DNA from: an uncultured Traorella sp.
GTDB taxonomy: Bacteria > Bacillota_I > Bacilli_A > Erysipelotrichales > Erysipelotrichaceae
Direction: 5' to 3'
NCBI RefSeq assembly: GCF_944327115.1
Contig: NZ_CALVGS010000040.1
Location: forward strand, 1 to 38,840
DNA length: 38,840 nt
Shown piece by piece: positions 25,666-33,703 of the stretch. The position numbers were made by a program, and so were the translations under genes. Position 1 is the stretch's first letter, and the number at the start of each line of letters is the position of its first letter. Under the pieces are notes generated by a model. It had not been told where the DNA came from. It searched no databases and was given only the letters and a program-made list of their open reading frames with translations.

Positions 25666-26646
25666 CTAGCTCCTTTCAATGCAGATGGCATGGGCAACGC
25701 TTGGGATTGAAAGCTTTTGCTGAGTCAAAAAAACATTATGCAAAGAACCGGTCGCTACCAATAAGATTCTCTTCATCTTCTTGCTTCTTAGATCTTTGAA
25801 TAGCTTTCCTAGTAAAACGGCCATGGAACATCCGCATCCGCTGCCGCCGCAAAAGACATCCTGATGATTGATATCATAGATCATGATGCCACAGTCATTC
25901 AGCTTATTTTCTAACTGGAACCGGGCTTTTTCGATCATTTCGGACAGCATTGCATAACCAATCTTTCCCAGATCCCCGCTAACGATCAGATCATAATCAT
26001 CAAAGGTGCGCCCCAGATCTTCAAAATGAGTCATGATCGTCTGATAAGCTGCCGGTGCCATGGCCTTTCCCATATCATTGACATCGCTAAACTGCCAGTC
26101 GACGACACTGCCGATCGTAAAAGAGGTAACCTTAAGGTCAGAAAATTCATTACTTAACAAAACTGCACCGCTGGCAGTAACCGTCGATGTCGAACATTCT
26201 TTTTTCTGTACACCGTATTCATTCGGGTATCGAAACTGACGTTCCGCAGCCTGTGTATGAGAGCTTGTAAAAGCGAGGACATGCTTCATATGCAGATGTT
26301 CTACTGCCATCGCCGCATGACCAATCGTCAATGCCGAATTGGAACAGGCACCATAGAGTCCTACAAAAGGAGCTTTCAATTCACTTGCTAAATAATGGGT
26401 GCAAAGCTGGTTGATCAAATCTCCGGCATAGATCAGATCCACCGTTTCAGCCTTTCCTTTTTTCAGACATTTATCTACACATAGACGATTCATTTCTATT
26501 TCTGCTTGTTCAAAGGAAGGCTGATTCAAATAGGGATCGCAGGTATAATCATCAAAATAAGAACCTAAGGGTCCTTCTTTTTCTAATTTTCCGACAATGA
26601 CATTTTCACTTTTCACATAGACATTCTTAAATTGCAGCGTCGTCAT
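25666..26646 (-). CDS. spoVAD: spore protein SpoVAD (dipicolinate-binding)
   Basis: A 326-residue thiolase-fold protein that binds dipicolinate in the forespore membrane. Typical: 'LEKEGPLGSYFDD' near 20-32, 'GLYGACSNSALTIGHAAMAV' near 100-120, 'GSGCGCSMAVLLGK', and 'LLVATGSLHN'. Start at 26646, overlapping the spoVAC stop (ATGA); an in-frame TTG five codons earlier lies inside spoVAC. Confidence 0.96.
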   Translation of the reverse strand: MTTLQFKNVYVKSENVIVGKLEKEGPLGSYFDDYTCDPYLNQPSFEQAEIEMNRLCVDKCLKKGKAETVDLIYAGDLINQLCTHYLASELKAPFVGLYGACSNSALTIGHAAMAVEHLHMKHVLAFTSSHTQAAERQFRYPNEYGVQKKECSTSTVTASGAVLLSNEFSDLKVTSFTIGSVVDWQFSDVNDMGKAMAPAAYQTIMTHFEDLGRTFDDYDLIVSGDLGKIGYAMLSEMIEKARFQLENKLNDCGIMIYDINHQDVFCGGSGCGCSMAVLLGKLFKDLRSKKMKRILLVATGSLHNVFLTQQKLSIPSVAHAICIERS

Positions 26647-27077
26647 AACATTCTTACCCAATAGGTGATCAAAGAAAAGATGATCGCACTGACAATTCCA
26701 TAAGTAATGACCGAGCCTGCCAGCTTGAACATATTGCTTCCGATACCATAAATCAATCCTTCCCGTTTACATTCCAGCGCTGAGCTGGAGAGTGCGTTTG
26801 AAAATCCTGTAATAGGAATGAAAAGTCCTGCTCCGGCATATTTCGCAAGCTTGTCATAAATTCCCATGCCGGTAAGTATCGCGGCGATGAATATAAAGAA
26901 TAAGATCGTTAAGATACCGGCATTTTCTTTAGAAAAATATATCATCAGCCAGTCGTTCAAAAGCTGACCGGATACTGCCAGCATCCCTGCACTGATAAAG
27001 GCTATCAATGCTTTTCTTGCCTTGTGGTCATTCACCTGATGGCGTGAACTGATTTCATGCAATTCTTTTTGATTCAT
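26643..27077 (-). CDS. spoVAC: spore protein SpoVAC
   Basis: A 144-residue membrane protein with four segments, near the Bacillus size of 150. 'GAGLFIPITGFSNALSSSA' near 85-103 is the family hallmark, with 'YGIGSNMFKLAGSVI' after it. SpoVAC is a mechanosensitive component of the dipicolinate channel. GGAGG sits 8 nt before the ATG but is also the 3' arm of a hairpin (27082-27117). First gene of spoVAC-spoVAD-spoVAE-spoVAF; no spoVAA/spoVAB is present here. Confidence 0.96.
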   Translation of the reverse strand: MNQKELHEISSRHQVNDHKARKALIAFISAGMLAVSGQLLNDWLMIYFSKENAGILTILFFIFIAAILTGMGIYDKLAKYAGAGLFIPITGFSNALSSSALECKREGLIYGIGSNMFKLAGSVITYGIVSAIIFSLITYWVRML

Positions 27078-27117
27078 AAAAAAATCCTCCTTTTCATTAG
27101 TATGAACAGGAGGATTT
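27078..27117 (-). terminator. terminator between sigF and spoVAC that also masks the spoVAC ribosome binding site
   Basis: AAATCCTCC (27109-27117) pairs with GGAGGATTT (27082-27090), a perfect 9-bp stem with an 18-nt loop, followed by a T-run to 27078. The 3' arm contains the only ribosome binding site of spoVAC, so read-through RNA from sigF would be both ended and hidden from ribosomes. Confidence 0.8.
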
Positions 27118-27127
27118 GATTAAATCA
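27098..27127 (-). promoter_or_regulatory. sigma-G (or sigma-F) promoter of the spoVA operon
   Basis: Minus strand: TGATTT (27122-27127), 17-nt spacer, CATACTA (27098-27104). The -10 equals the sigma-G consensus; the -35 matches TGMATA at four positions. The -10 lies in the loop of the hairpin above, and initiation near 27091 would leave out the upstream arm and free the ribosome binding site. Confidence 0.7.
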
Positions 27128-27848
27128 TTTTATCTTTCAGTTTTTGCAGAATACCTTTCTCAGCTCTGGAAATCTGTACCTGTGTGCAGTTAAGACGTTT
27201 GGCCACCTCACTCTGGCGGAATCCCAAGGTGTAACGGAAATAAAGGATGAGCTTTTCTTTTTTGCTAAGAAAGCTGATTTCATGATTTAAGCCTAATATA
27301 AGGACCTCATCTTTTACCACATCCGCAAGCTGATCATTAAGGGTAATCGTCTTTCCATCACTTTCAGTGATCTGTTCATCAATGCTGGAAATATGCTGAT
27401 GGGCATCAAAGGCAATATAGACCTCTTCAATGCTGCATGCACAGGCAGCGGCGATCTGCTCATAAGTGGGCTCACTGTTCAGCTCATGTATCAGCCTTTC
27501 CCTTTGCGCAAGCATACGGCTATAATTCTCCTTGATCGAACGCGAAATGCGGATCGAACCATCGTCACGGAAAGAACGCTTGATCTCTCCTAAGATGATC
27601 GGAATCGCATAGGTAGAAAACTGGACATCCTTGGAAAGATCAAAGTGATTGAGTGCCTTCATCAGACCAACGATACCGATCTGGAAAAGATCCTCACGAT
27701 TTCCTTTATATAAGAATCTCTGAATACATGAATAAACCAATCCCTGATTTTTTAATACGAAGTATTCCTTCGCTTCTTCATCATTTTCTTGAATGATGCG
27801 TATCAGCTCAAGATTACTTAGATTTTTGTAGCTGTTTCTGGACGACAA
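27120..27848 (-). CDS. sigF: RNA polymerase sporulation sigma factor SigF
   Basis: A 242-residue sigma-70-family factor, the first forespore-specific one. Region 2 ('DLFQIGIVGLMKALNHFD', 'FSTYAIPIILGEIKRSFRDDG'), region 3, and region 4 ('LSKKEKLILYFRYTLGFRQ', 'RLNCTQVQISRAEKGIL') are intact. It starts with TTG at 27848 with GAGGG upstream, 35 nt inside spoIIAB; no ATG fits the N-terminus. It is held inactive by SpoIIAB. Confidence 0.97.
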   Translation of the reverse strand: MSSRNSYKNLSNLELIRIIQENDEEAKEYFVLKNQGLVYSCIQRFLYKGNREDLFQIGIVGLMKALNHFDLSKDVQFSTYAIPIILGEIKRSFRDDGSIRISRSIKENYSRMLAQRERLIHELNSEPTYEQIAAACACSIEEVYIAFDAHQHISSIDEQITESDGKTITLNDQLADVVKDEVLILGLNHEISFLSKKEKLILYFRYTLGFRQSEVAKRLNCTQVQISRAEKGILQKLKDKMI

Positions 27849-28242
27849 CGCTCGTACCCTCTTTCAGACGTGAAATCACATCAAAGCTATCTGAGAAGGT
27901 TTGCATGATCGTCATCCCCATCCCGCTTCTTTCAAGCTCGGCCTTACTTGTATATAGAGGCTCCATCGCCTGCCTGATATCTTCAATGCCATTTCCCGAA
28001 TCACTGATGATCATTGTCACACAGCCATTATCATCATAGCCGATTTCCAGCTTCACAAGCTTATTGGGATTTGAATCATATCCATGAAGGATGGCATTGG
28101 TCACCGCTTCGGAAACGATCGTCTTGATCTCCATCATCTCCTCGATCGTTGGATTGAGGGGAGAAAGAAAAGCACAGGCCGTGATCCTCGCAAATGATTC
28201 ATTTTCCATACGGCTTTTAAATTTTAACGTTACTTTATTCAT
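27814..28242 (-). CDS. spoIIAB: anti-sigma-F factor SpoIIAB (protein kinase)
   Basis: A 142-residue GHKL kinase that binds sigma-F and phosphorylates SpoIIAA. N box 'VSEAVTNAILHGYDS' near 44-58, G1 'ISDSGNGIED', G2 'ERSGMGMTIMQTF'. The start at 28242 overlaps the spoIIAA stop by 4 nt, with GGAAGAGG 7 nt upstream. The end overlaps sigF by 35 nt, which ties the amounts of the two proteins together. Confidence 0.97.
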   Translation of the reverse strand: MNKVTLKFKSRMENESFARITACAFLSPLNPTIEEMMEIKTIVSEAVTNAILHGYDSNPNKLVKLEIGYDDNGCVTMIISDSGNGIEDIRQAMEPLYTSKAELERSGMGMTIMQTFSDSFDVISRLKEGTSVVVQKQLQKSK

Positions 28243-28547
28243 AAGCAAGCCTCTTCCTTGATCAGATGAAAAAGTCCCGACATGGCAAATATCACCCGAT
28301 GATGCTGATTCAAGCCTCTTAATACTAACTCACACTGATTCGATGCACACTGCTTGTAGCGTGCAAGCACAAAACCGATACCTGTACTATCCACAAAGCT
28401 GACATCAGTAAAGTCCAGAATGACCTTTGCCGGATGCACTGAATCGATCAAACGAATACATTCTTCTTTGATCAGCGAAATCTGATAATCATCTACATCT
28501 TCATTTAAATAAAAAGTCAACACATCTTTTTTCTTTTCAACGCGCAT
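28239..28547 (-). CDS. spoIIAA: anti-anti-sigma factor SpoIIAA
   Basis: A 102-residue STAS protein. The phosphorylated serine is Ser54 in 'FVDSTGIGFVLARYK'. When dephosphorylated it displaces sigma-F from SpoIIAB. The SpoIIE phosphatase that acts on it is not in this window. A 62-nt gap separates it from dacF, without a clear terminator; GGAATGAG precedes the ATG. Confidence 0.97.
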   Translation of the reverse strand: MRVEKKKDVLTFYLNEDVDDYQISLIKEECIRLIDSVHPAKVILDFTDVSFVDSTGIGFVLARYKQCASNQCELVLRGLNQHHRVIFAMSGLFHLIKEEACL

Positions 28548-28609
28548 AACTCATTCCTTTCGGATTCATTTTATCACGTTATGAAACAAATGTGGTGACT
28601 TGCGACAAA

Positions 28610-29749
28610 CTAAGTCAAAACTCGCCAAAAAGACATCTGAAAATAATCCAAAAACTGCATCTTGGAAACGCTCTGTGCCACACCGATATCAACGATACTT
28701 TCACTTTGATTATCATAGATGATCCTTACTTCACCGATCTTCTCTTGAGCATCTAACGGCAGATCAAAGCGTGTCTGTGTAAATATCTGTGAAGTCACAT
28801 CTACCTTTTCATCCTTATTCAAAACAACACCTACATCATTCAAATAAATCAGATCAACCTCATGCGGCAGCCCGACCTCAAAGGTATGACGCTGATATAC
28901 CTCATTCTTCTTGAAAATAGGCTGATAGATGACCTTAGAAAAACCAACGTTGATCATTTCCATCACTTCCGCATTTCTCGTTTTAGAATCCGGTTCCTTC
29001 ATCACCACACCGATCAAACGTAAATCATCCTTTTTGGCCGTAACTGTAATACAGCTTAATGCTTCCTGGGTAAAACCGGTTTTCAAGCCATCGACACCTT
29101 CTACATGCTTGACAAGCTTATTGGTATTGACCAGCCAGAACGGATTGGCACTATCCTCACGAATATAGGCATCATAAGTAGAAGTAATGGAAAGAAGCTC
29201 CTCCTTTCCCACTTCGATCAGCTTTTTGGCGATCAATGCCATATCCTTGGCACATGAATAATGATTTTCATCATGCAATCCCGTCGTATTTTCAAAATGT
29301 GTATTGACTAAATTCAATTCACTGCCTTTTTCATTCATCCTGGCAACAAATTCAGATACGCTGCCACTGATCCTTTCCGCAAGTGCCACCATCGCATCAT
29401 TTGCACTTGAAATACAAACTGCTTTTAAAAGATCCCTGACGCTCATCTGTTCATTAGGCTGCAAGAAAACCTGGCTGCCTCCCATGCTGGCAGCATTTGT
29501 TGATATGCTCAAGATCTCCTCTGACTTTAAAGAACCATTATTGAGGGCTTCATAAACAAGGATCAAGCTCATCATCTTTGTCATGCTGGCAGGAAAAAGC
29601 TTTTCTTCACCATTCTTATCGTAAAGCACCTTTCCTGTTGTCGCCTCAATAAGATAAGCACTTTGGGCATGAGCCGCCAGCTCTTCTTCACCATGAACAT
29701 TTTGTGTAAAACAAAAAAAGCATAAAAATAAGAGAACTACTTTTTTCAT
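28610..29749 (-). CDS. dacF: D-alanyl-D-alanine carboxypeptidase DacF
   Basis: A 379-residue penicillin-binding protein of the S11 family. Signal peptide at 1-20 (VHGEE boundary), SMTK at 55-58, SAN at 115-117, KTG at 223-225, then the C-terminal PBP5 domain and a hydrophobic tail ('FLDYFQMSFWRVL') that anchors it. It trims spore peptidoglycan. dacF before spoIIAA is the Bacillus order. The start at 29749 has GAGGTGG upstream; that site is the 3' arm of a small hairpin. An ATG four codons earlier lies at the ribosome binding site itself. Confidence 0.95.
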   Translation of the reverse strand: MKKVVLLFLCFFCFTQNVHGEEELAAHAQSAYLIEATTGKVLYDKNGEEKLFPASMTKMMSLILVYEALNNGSLKSEEILSISTNAASMGGSQVFLQPNEQMSVRDLLKAVCISSANDAMVALAERISGSVSEFVARMNEKGSELNLVNTHFENTTGLHDENHYSCAKDMALIAKKLIEVGKEELLSITSTYDAYIREDSANPFWLVNTNKLVKHVEGVDGLKTGFTQEALSCITVTAKKDDLRLIGVVMKEPDSKTRNAEVMEMINVGFSKVIYQPIFKKNEVYQRHTFEVGLPHEVDLIYLNDVGVVLNKDEKVDVTSQIFTQTRFDLPLDAQEKIGEVRIIYDNQSESIVDIGVAQSVSKMQFLDYFQMSFWRVLT

Positions 29750-29754
29750 AAACC

Positions 29755-29776
29755 ACCTCATCCTATTTTATGAGGT
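29755..29776 (-). promoter_or_regulatory. hairpin masking the dacF ribosome binding site
   Basis: ACCTCAT (29770-29776) and ATGAGGT (29755-29761) can pair over 7 bp with an 8-nt loop on the minus-strand transcript. The second arm contains the dacF ribosome binding site. No T-run follows, so it would act on translation. Confidence 0.45.
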
Positions 29777-29787
29777 AATGAGAAAAG

Positions 29788-30285
29788 TTAGACATCGATC
29801 GAAGAACTCTTTCTTATCAGAAAAAGAAAGATGACACGCAAGACCCCCAAGCTTAATACACTGAAAAGAGTCAGGATATCTGCATATCGTGCACTTACCT
29901 GTTTAAATATTTTATGTGACAGAAAACAATCTAAGATAAAGCCGCATAGCAGCAATAAAAGAAATACTACGAACAAAACTGCATGAAAGCTTTGAAAATG
30001 ATAAAAATAGAAACCTAGCAATATGATCAAACAATTATTCAATGCCAGTATCCCACCAAGCCTGTTTGAATGGGCTGCTTTTCCCAAAAGATATTTATTA
30101 TAAAAGGGGATCCATGCCTGCCAATATCCGCTGTCATGGGCATTTTTATAAATCTGCATCAACGCAATGCTTTCAAATACATAGGTAAATAACAGATAAG
30201 CCATGAGAATAAGAAAGATTGCGACAAAAAAATAAAAAATTGCCGATAAGATGCTAATTAGAATAAGAACGCTTATACCACCCAT
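29788..30285 (-). CDS. DUF5684-like membrane protein
   Basis: A 165-residue membrane protein with four or five segments and, in the first loop, 'HDSGYWQAWIPFYNKYLLGKAA' (key part WQAWIPFYN), which recalls DUF5684 and signal-peptidase-linked membrane proteins. Function unknown. GAGGTG precedes the ATG and a TATAAT box lies about 23 nt upstream. It ends 38 nt before dacF with no terminator, so it may share a transcript with the dacF-spoIIA genes. The basic tail (RKSSS) is cytoplasmic. Confidence 0.6.
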   Translation of the reverse strand: MGGISVLILISILSAIFYFFVAIFLILMAYLLFTYVFESIALMQIYKNAHDSGYWQAWIPFYNKYLLGKAAHSNRLGGILALNNCLIILLGFYFYHFQSFHAVLFVVFLLLLLCGFILDCFLSHKIFKQVSARYADILTLFSVLSLGVLRVIFLFLIRKSSSIDV

Positions 30286-30307
30286 AAGATCACCTCAATA
30301 TGTAAAT

Positions 30308-30313
30308 ATTATA
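30308..30313 (-). promoter_or_regulatory. -10 box upstream of the DUF5684-like gene
   Basis: TATAAT on the minus strand, just after the pdp terminator. No good -35 at 17 nt. It could drive the DUF5684-like gene and perhaps dacF-spoIIA. I found no clear sigma-H promoter for the spoIIA genes between here and dacF. Confidence 0.4.
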
Positions 30314-30321
30314 GCATATGA

Positions 30322-30357
30322 TAAAAAGAAAAGCATTCTCATAAAGAAAATGCTTTT
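30322..30357 (-). terminator. intrinsic terminator after pdp
   Basis: A 12-bp stem AAAAGCATTTTC / GAGAATGCTTTT with one G-U pair and a 5-nt loop, followed by CTTTTT on the minus strand, just after the pdp stop codon. Confidence 0.88.
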
Positions 30358-30362
30358 TCATG

Positions 30363-31664
30363 TTATTCAATAACCTTATAGATCAATGGTGCCTTTTCAA
30401 CCTTTTCATTGCTCATTTCAAAGCAATCATAGAAATGATCGATCCACTCATCGCTCAATGGCTGATCTGTATGGATGGTCGCTAAAGAATCACCAATCTC
30501 AACATGATCACCATCTTTTTTATGAAGAACGATTCCCACAGCATGATTGATCGTATCTTCCTTTACCGCTCTTCCGGCACCGATCTGCATTGCCAATGTT
30601 CCCAGCTCCAATGCCTTCAAGCGTTTCACATAACCCTCTTTTTTAGATGCCAGTTCGATTTGCATCTTTGCCTTAGGAAGCAGCTCCGGATGGAGGACCT
30701 GCTCAGGATTTCCGCCCTGTGCCTTGACCATTTCAACAAGCTTGCCAAGAGCAGCACCGTTATCAATATTTTTCTGAAGCATGGCTCTTGCTTCCTGTTC
30801 ATTTTCAGCCAGTTTTCCCTGCATCAGCATGATTGCACCGGCATTCATGCATAATTCTTTAAAATCTTCAGGACCTTCATTTTTTAAAGTGGCAATGGCT
30901 TCTTCAACCTCTAAGGCATTGCCGATCGCATTGCCTAACGGCTGGTCCATGCTGGAGATCATGGCACGGGTATCCTTATTTAATTTTTTGCCGATTGCTA
31001 TCATGGTACGTGCCAGCTTTTCCGCATCCTCAGGAGTCTTCATAAAAGCTCCATCTCCGAATTTCACATCTAAAAGGATCGTATCAGATCCACTGGCAAG
31101 CTTTTTGGACATGATGCTTGAGGCAATCAGCGGAATGGAATCTACGGTTGCAGTCACATCACGTAAGCTATATAATTTCTTATCCGCAGGTACCAGCTGT
31201 TTGGTCTGACCGATGATGGCCAAACCGATTTCATTGACCTGTTTTTTAAACTGTTCTTCATCCAAAGCAACCTGAAAGCCATCAATTGATTCAACCTTAT
31301 CTAAAGTTCCGCCGGTATGGCCAAGCCCTCTTCCGCTCATCTTTGCAACCTTCAGGCCACAGGCAGCGACCATCGGTGCCAATGACAGGGATGTCTTATC
31401 ACCTACACCACCTGTTGAATGCTTATCTGCTTTGATGCCGGCAATATCACTCAGATCAATGATCTCACCGCTATGCATCATCTCATCACAAAGCCATGCG
31501 ATCTCATCATCATTCATTCCCTGAAAATAGATGGCCATACATAAAGCGCTGACCTGATAATCCGGAATGCTTCCATCTACATATCCTTTGATCCAGAAGG
31601 AAATCTCCTCTTGTGTTAAGGCAAGTCCATCTCTTTTTTTCTCAATTATATCTACAAAACGCAT
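30363..31664 (-). CDS. pdp: pyrimidine-nucleoside phosphorylase
   Basis: A 433-residue enzyme that splits thymidine, deoxyuridine or uridine with phosphate. Family signature 'MSGRGLGHTGGTLDKVESI' near 108-126, 'KHSTGGVGDKTSL' near 80-92, C-terminal 'VGIVLHKKDGDHVEIGDSL' domain. Normal length. It starts 1 nt after the folA stop, so thymidylate synthesis (thyA, folA) and pyrimidine salvage are coupled. In Bacillus drm and pupG occupy the place before dacF, another nucleoside-breakdown link. Confidence 0.96.
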   Translation of the reverse strand: MRFVDIIEKKRDGLALTQEEISFWIKGYVDGSIPDYQVSALCMAIYFQGMNDDEIAWLCDEMMHSGEIIDLSDIAGIKADKHSTGGVGDKTSLSLAPMVAACGLKVAKMSGRGLGHTGGTLDKVESIDGFQVALDEEQFKKQVNEIGLAIIGQTKQLVPADKKLYSLRDVTATVDSIPLIASSIMSKKLASGSDTILLDVKFGDGAFMKTPEDAEKLARTMIAIGKKLNKDTRAMISSMDQPLGNAIGNALEVEEAIATLKNEGPEDFKELCMNAGAIMLMQGKLAENEQEARAMLQKNIDNGAALGKLVEMVKAQGGNPEQVLHPELLPKAKMQIELASKKEGYVKRLKALELGTLAMQIGAGRAVKEDTINHAVGIVLHKKDGDHVEIGDSLATIHTDQPLSDEWIDHFYDCFEMSNEKVEKAPLIYKVIE

Positions 31665-31665
31665 A

Positions 31666-32139
31666 TTATGCTTCCTTTCTTTGCAGTGTTACGACACTGA
31701 ATCGTTCATATTTCTGAATGCTGACCGTTTCAAAATCATCCTCATCATAATCAGGAAAATACGTATCTCCTTCATATGCCTGATCGATGACGCTGATCAC
31801 CATTTTATCTACATAAGGCAAGGCTTCTTTATAAACCTGTGCCCCACCGATGACAACTAATTCTTTGTCATTATTTTTATATTTGTCAATGACTTCTTTT
31901 ATATCATGAATGACCTTTACGGCATCATCATGATATTCATAGTTTCCCCTTGTCAGCACGTAATGAAAGCGATGCGGCAAGGGCTTCTTGAAGCCTTCAA
32001 AGGTCTTACGGCCCACAAGCAGATCCTTGTTCATCGTATAATCACGAAAATGCTTCAGATCCTCTTTGATGTTCCATGGCATCCAGCCATCCTTGCCAAT
32101 CAGATGATTGACATCATAAGCAACGATAAGGGAAATCAT
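31666..32139 (-). CDS. folA: dihydrofolate reductase
   Basis: A 157-residue DHFR that regenerates tetrahydrofolate after thymidylate synthesis. N-terminal '[21 protein letters not shown]' core (key part DGWMPWN), the Asp in '[11 protein letters not shown]', 'GRKTFEG' near 50 and '[16 protein letters not shown]' near 105. The start at 32139 overlaps the thyA stop (ATGA) with GGAAAGG upstream; ten extra upstream codons lie inside thyA. Confidence 0.96.
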   Translation of the reverse strand: MISLIVAYDVNHLIGKDGWMPWNIKEDLKHFRDYTMNKDLLVGRKTFEGFKKPLPHRFHYVLTRGNYEYHDDAVKVIHDIKEVIDKYKNNDKELVVIGGAQVYKEALPYVDKMVISVIDQAYEGDTYFPDYDEDDFETVSIQKYERFSVVTLQRKEA

Positions 32140-33008
32140 ACGCTGACCTTTCCTTTGATTGCCGGCCATGGATCATAATCAACGATTTTAAAATCATCAT
32201 ATGTAAAATCATAGATGCTTGTCACATTCGGATTCATGACCAGCTTCGGAAGCTTTCTTGGTTCTCTTGAAAGCTGGGTTTCGATCTGTTCAAAATGATT
32301 GCTGTAAATGTGGACATCTCCAAAGGTATGAATGAACTCCTTTGCTTCATAACCACAGACCTGAGCTATCATATGTGTAAAAAGGGCATAAGAGGCAATA
32401 TTAAACGGTACTCCTAAAAATACATCGGCACTTCGCTGATAGAGCTGACAGGATAAATATTTTTTATCTGAGGAAACATAGAATTGCATAAAGGCATGGC
32501 AAGGAGGAAGAGCCATATCTTTGATCTGGGCAGGATTCCATGCACTGATGATATGTCTTCTGGAAAAAGGATCATTTTTCAAATCATGGATCAGATTTTC
32601 CAGCTGGTCCACCCCAAAGAAATCACGCCACTGATGTCCGTAAACCGGACCCAGATCACCATACTTCTTCGCAAAATCATCATCATTTTTGATCTTTTCG
32701 ATAAATTCTTCCATGCTCTCATTCTGATAAGCATCAGATTGCTTATATTTTTCATAAGGCCATTCATTCCAGATACGTACATGATCCTTAACGAGAGGCT
32801 GGATATTCGTAGAACCGCTGATAAACCATAAAAGCTCTAATGCAATTCCCTTGAAAAATACCTTTTTGGTCGTCAGTAAAGGAAATCCTTCCCGAAGATC
32901 CATCCGCATCTGATATCCAAAGCAGGATTTCGTACCCGTATGGGTACGATCCATTCTCATCTCACCATTTTCCATGACATGTCTGCATAAATCCAGATAT
33001 TGTTTCAT
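32136..33008 (-). CDS. thyA: thymidylate synthase
   Basis: A 290-residue ThyA. Arg21 region '[11 protein letters not shown]', '[10 protein letters not shown]' (121-130), '[14 protein letters not shown]' and catalytic Cys170 in '[11 protein letters not shown]', then '[19 protein letters not shown]' (key part [13 protein letters not shown]). It methylates dUMP with methylene-tetrahydrofolate. Its start overlaps the rsuA-type gene by 4 nt and its end overlaps folA by 4 nt. Confidence 0.98.
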   Translation of the reverse strand: MKQYLDLCRHVMENGEMRMDRTHTGTKSCFGYQMRMDLREGFPLLTTKKVFFKGIALELLWFISGSTNIQPLVKDHVRIWNEWPYEKYKQSDAYQNESMEEFIEKIKNDDDFAKKYGDLGPVYGHQWRDFFGVDQLENLIHDLKNDPFSRRHIISAWNPAQIKDMALPPCHAFMQFYVSSDKKYLSCQLYQRSADVFLGVPFNIASYALFTHMIAQVCGYEAKEFIHTFGDVHIYSNHFEQIETQLSREPRKLPKLVMNPNVTSIYDFTYDDFKIVDYDPWPAIKGKVSV

Positions 33009-33703
33009 AATTGTCCTCCCAATTCTTTAATTTCATCCTCACTTAAGCTGCGCCATTCTCCTGCCTTTAGGCGAGCATCCAGCTTCAGCGGACCAAACGC
33101 CACTCTTTTTAAATAAACGACCTCATTTCCGACATGATGAAGCATACGCTTGACCTGATGATACTTTCCTTCCTGAATTGTCAGATAGATCTCCTTTGAA
33201 CTGATCCGCTCGGCCCTGCCCGGCTGATAGATTTCATCTTTGAGCTCGATGACCTGTTCAAGCTTTGAAAGCATCTCTTCTGTCACCTCATTTGCACACT
33301 GCACGTAATACTTTTTGTCAACATGATATCTTAAAGAAAGCAGACGATGGGCCAGTGCTCCATCATTGCTGATCAAAAGCAGCCCTTCCGTATCCTTATC
33401 CAGTCTGCCAATCGGAAATACATCATCTCTTAAAGGAATATCAAAACAATCTAAAACTGTTTTATCCTTACGGTCTGTTGTCGCACTGACGACTCCCTGC
33501 GGCTTATTCAACATATAATAAACATATTTTTGATAAATGATCCTTTGATCATTAAATAAAATGATATCTTCTGCTTCATTGATCTTCAGATCCTCTTTTT
33601 TTACGACACAGCCATTGACCTTGATCCTTGACTGTCGTATCAGCGCTTTAACTTCCTTGCGCGTTCCCAGATTTGCATGGGCAAGATATTTATCCAATCT
33701 CAT
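33005..33703 (-). CDS. rsuA: 16S rRNA pseudouridine synthase, RsuA family
   Basis: A 232-residue protein: S4 RNA-binding domain (1-50, '[18 protein letters not shown]') and the RsuA/RluB-type catalytic domain with '[12 protein letters not shown]' (catalytic Asp102). It lies next to a YtgP-type flippase, as ytzG does in Bacillus. Start overlaps the flippase stop by 4 nt; end overlaps thyA by 4 nt. Target in 16S rRNA is inferred from the subfamily. Confidence 0.92.
   Translation of the reverse strand: MRLDKYLAHANLGTRKEVKALIRQSRIKVNGCVVKKEDLKINEAEDIILFNDQRIIYQKYVYYMLNKPQGVVSATTDRKDKTVLDCFDIPLRDDVFPIGRLDKDTEGLLLISNDGALAHRLLSLRYHVDKKYYVQCANEVTEEMLSKLEQVIELKDEIYQPGRAERISSKEIYLTIQEGKYHQVKRMLHHVGNEVVYLKRVAFGPLKLDARLKAGEWRSLSEDEIKELGGQL

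Noticed and set aside
30504-31209. Long plus-strand frames opposite pdp
   Set aside because: They are mirror frames of a strongly conserved enzyme gene, without ribosome binding sites or protein features.
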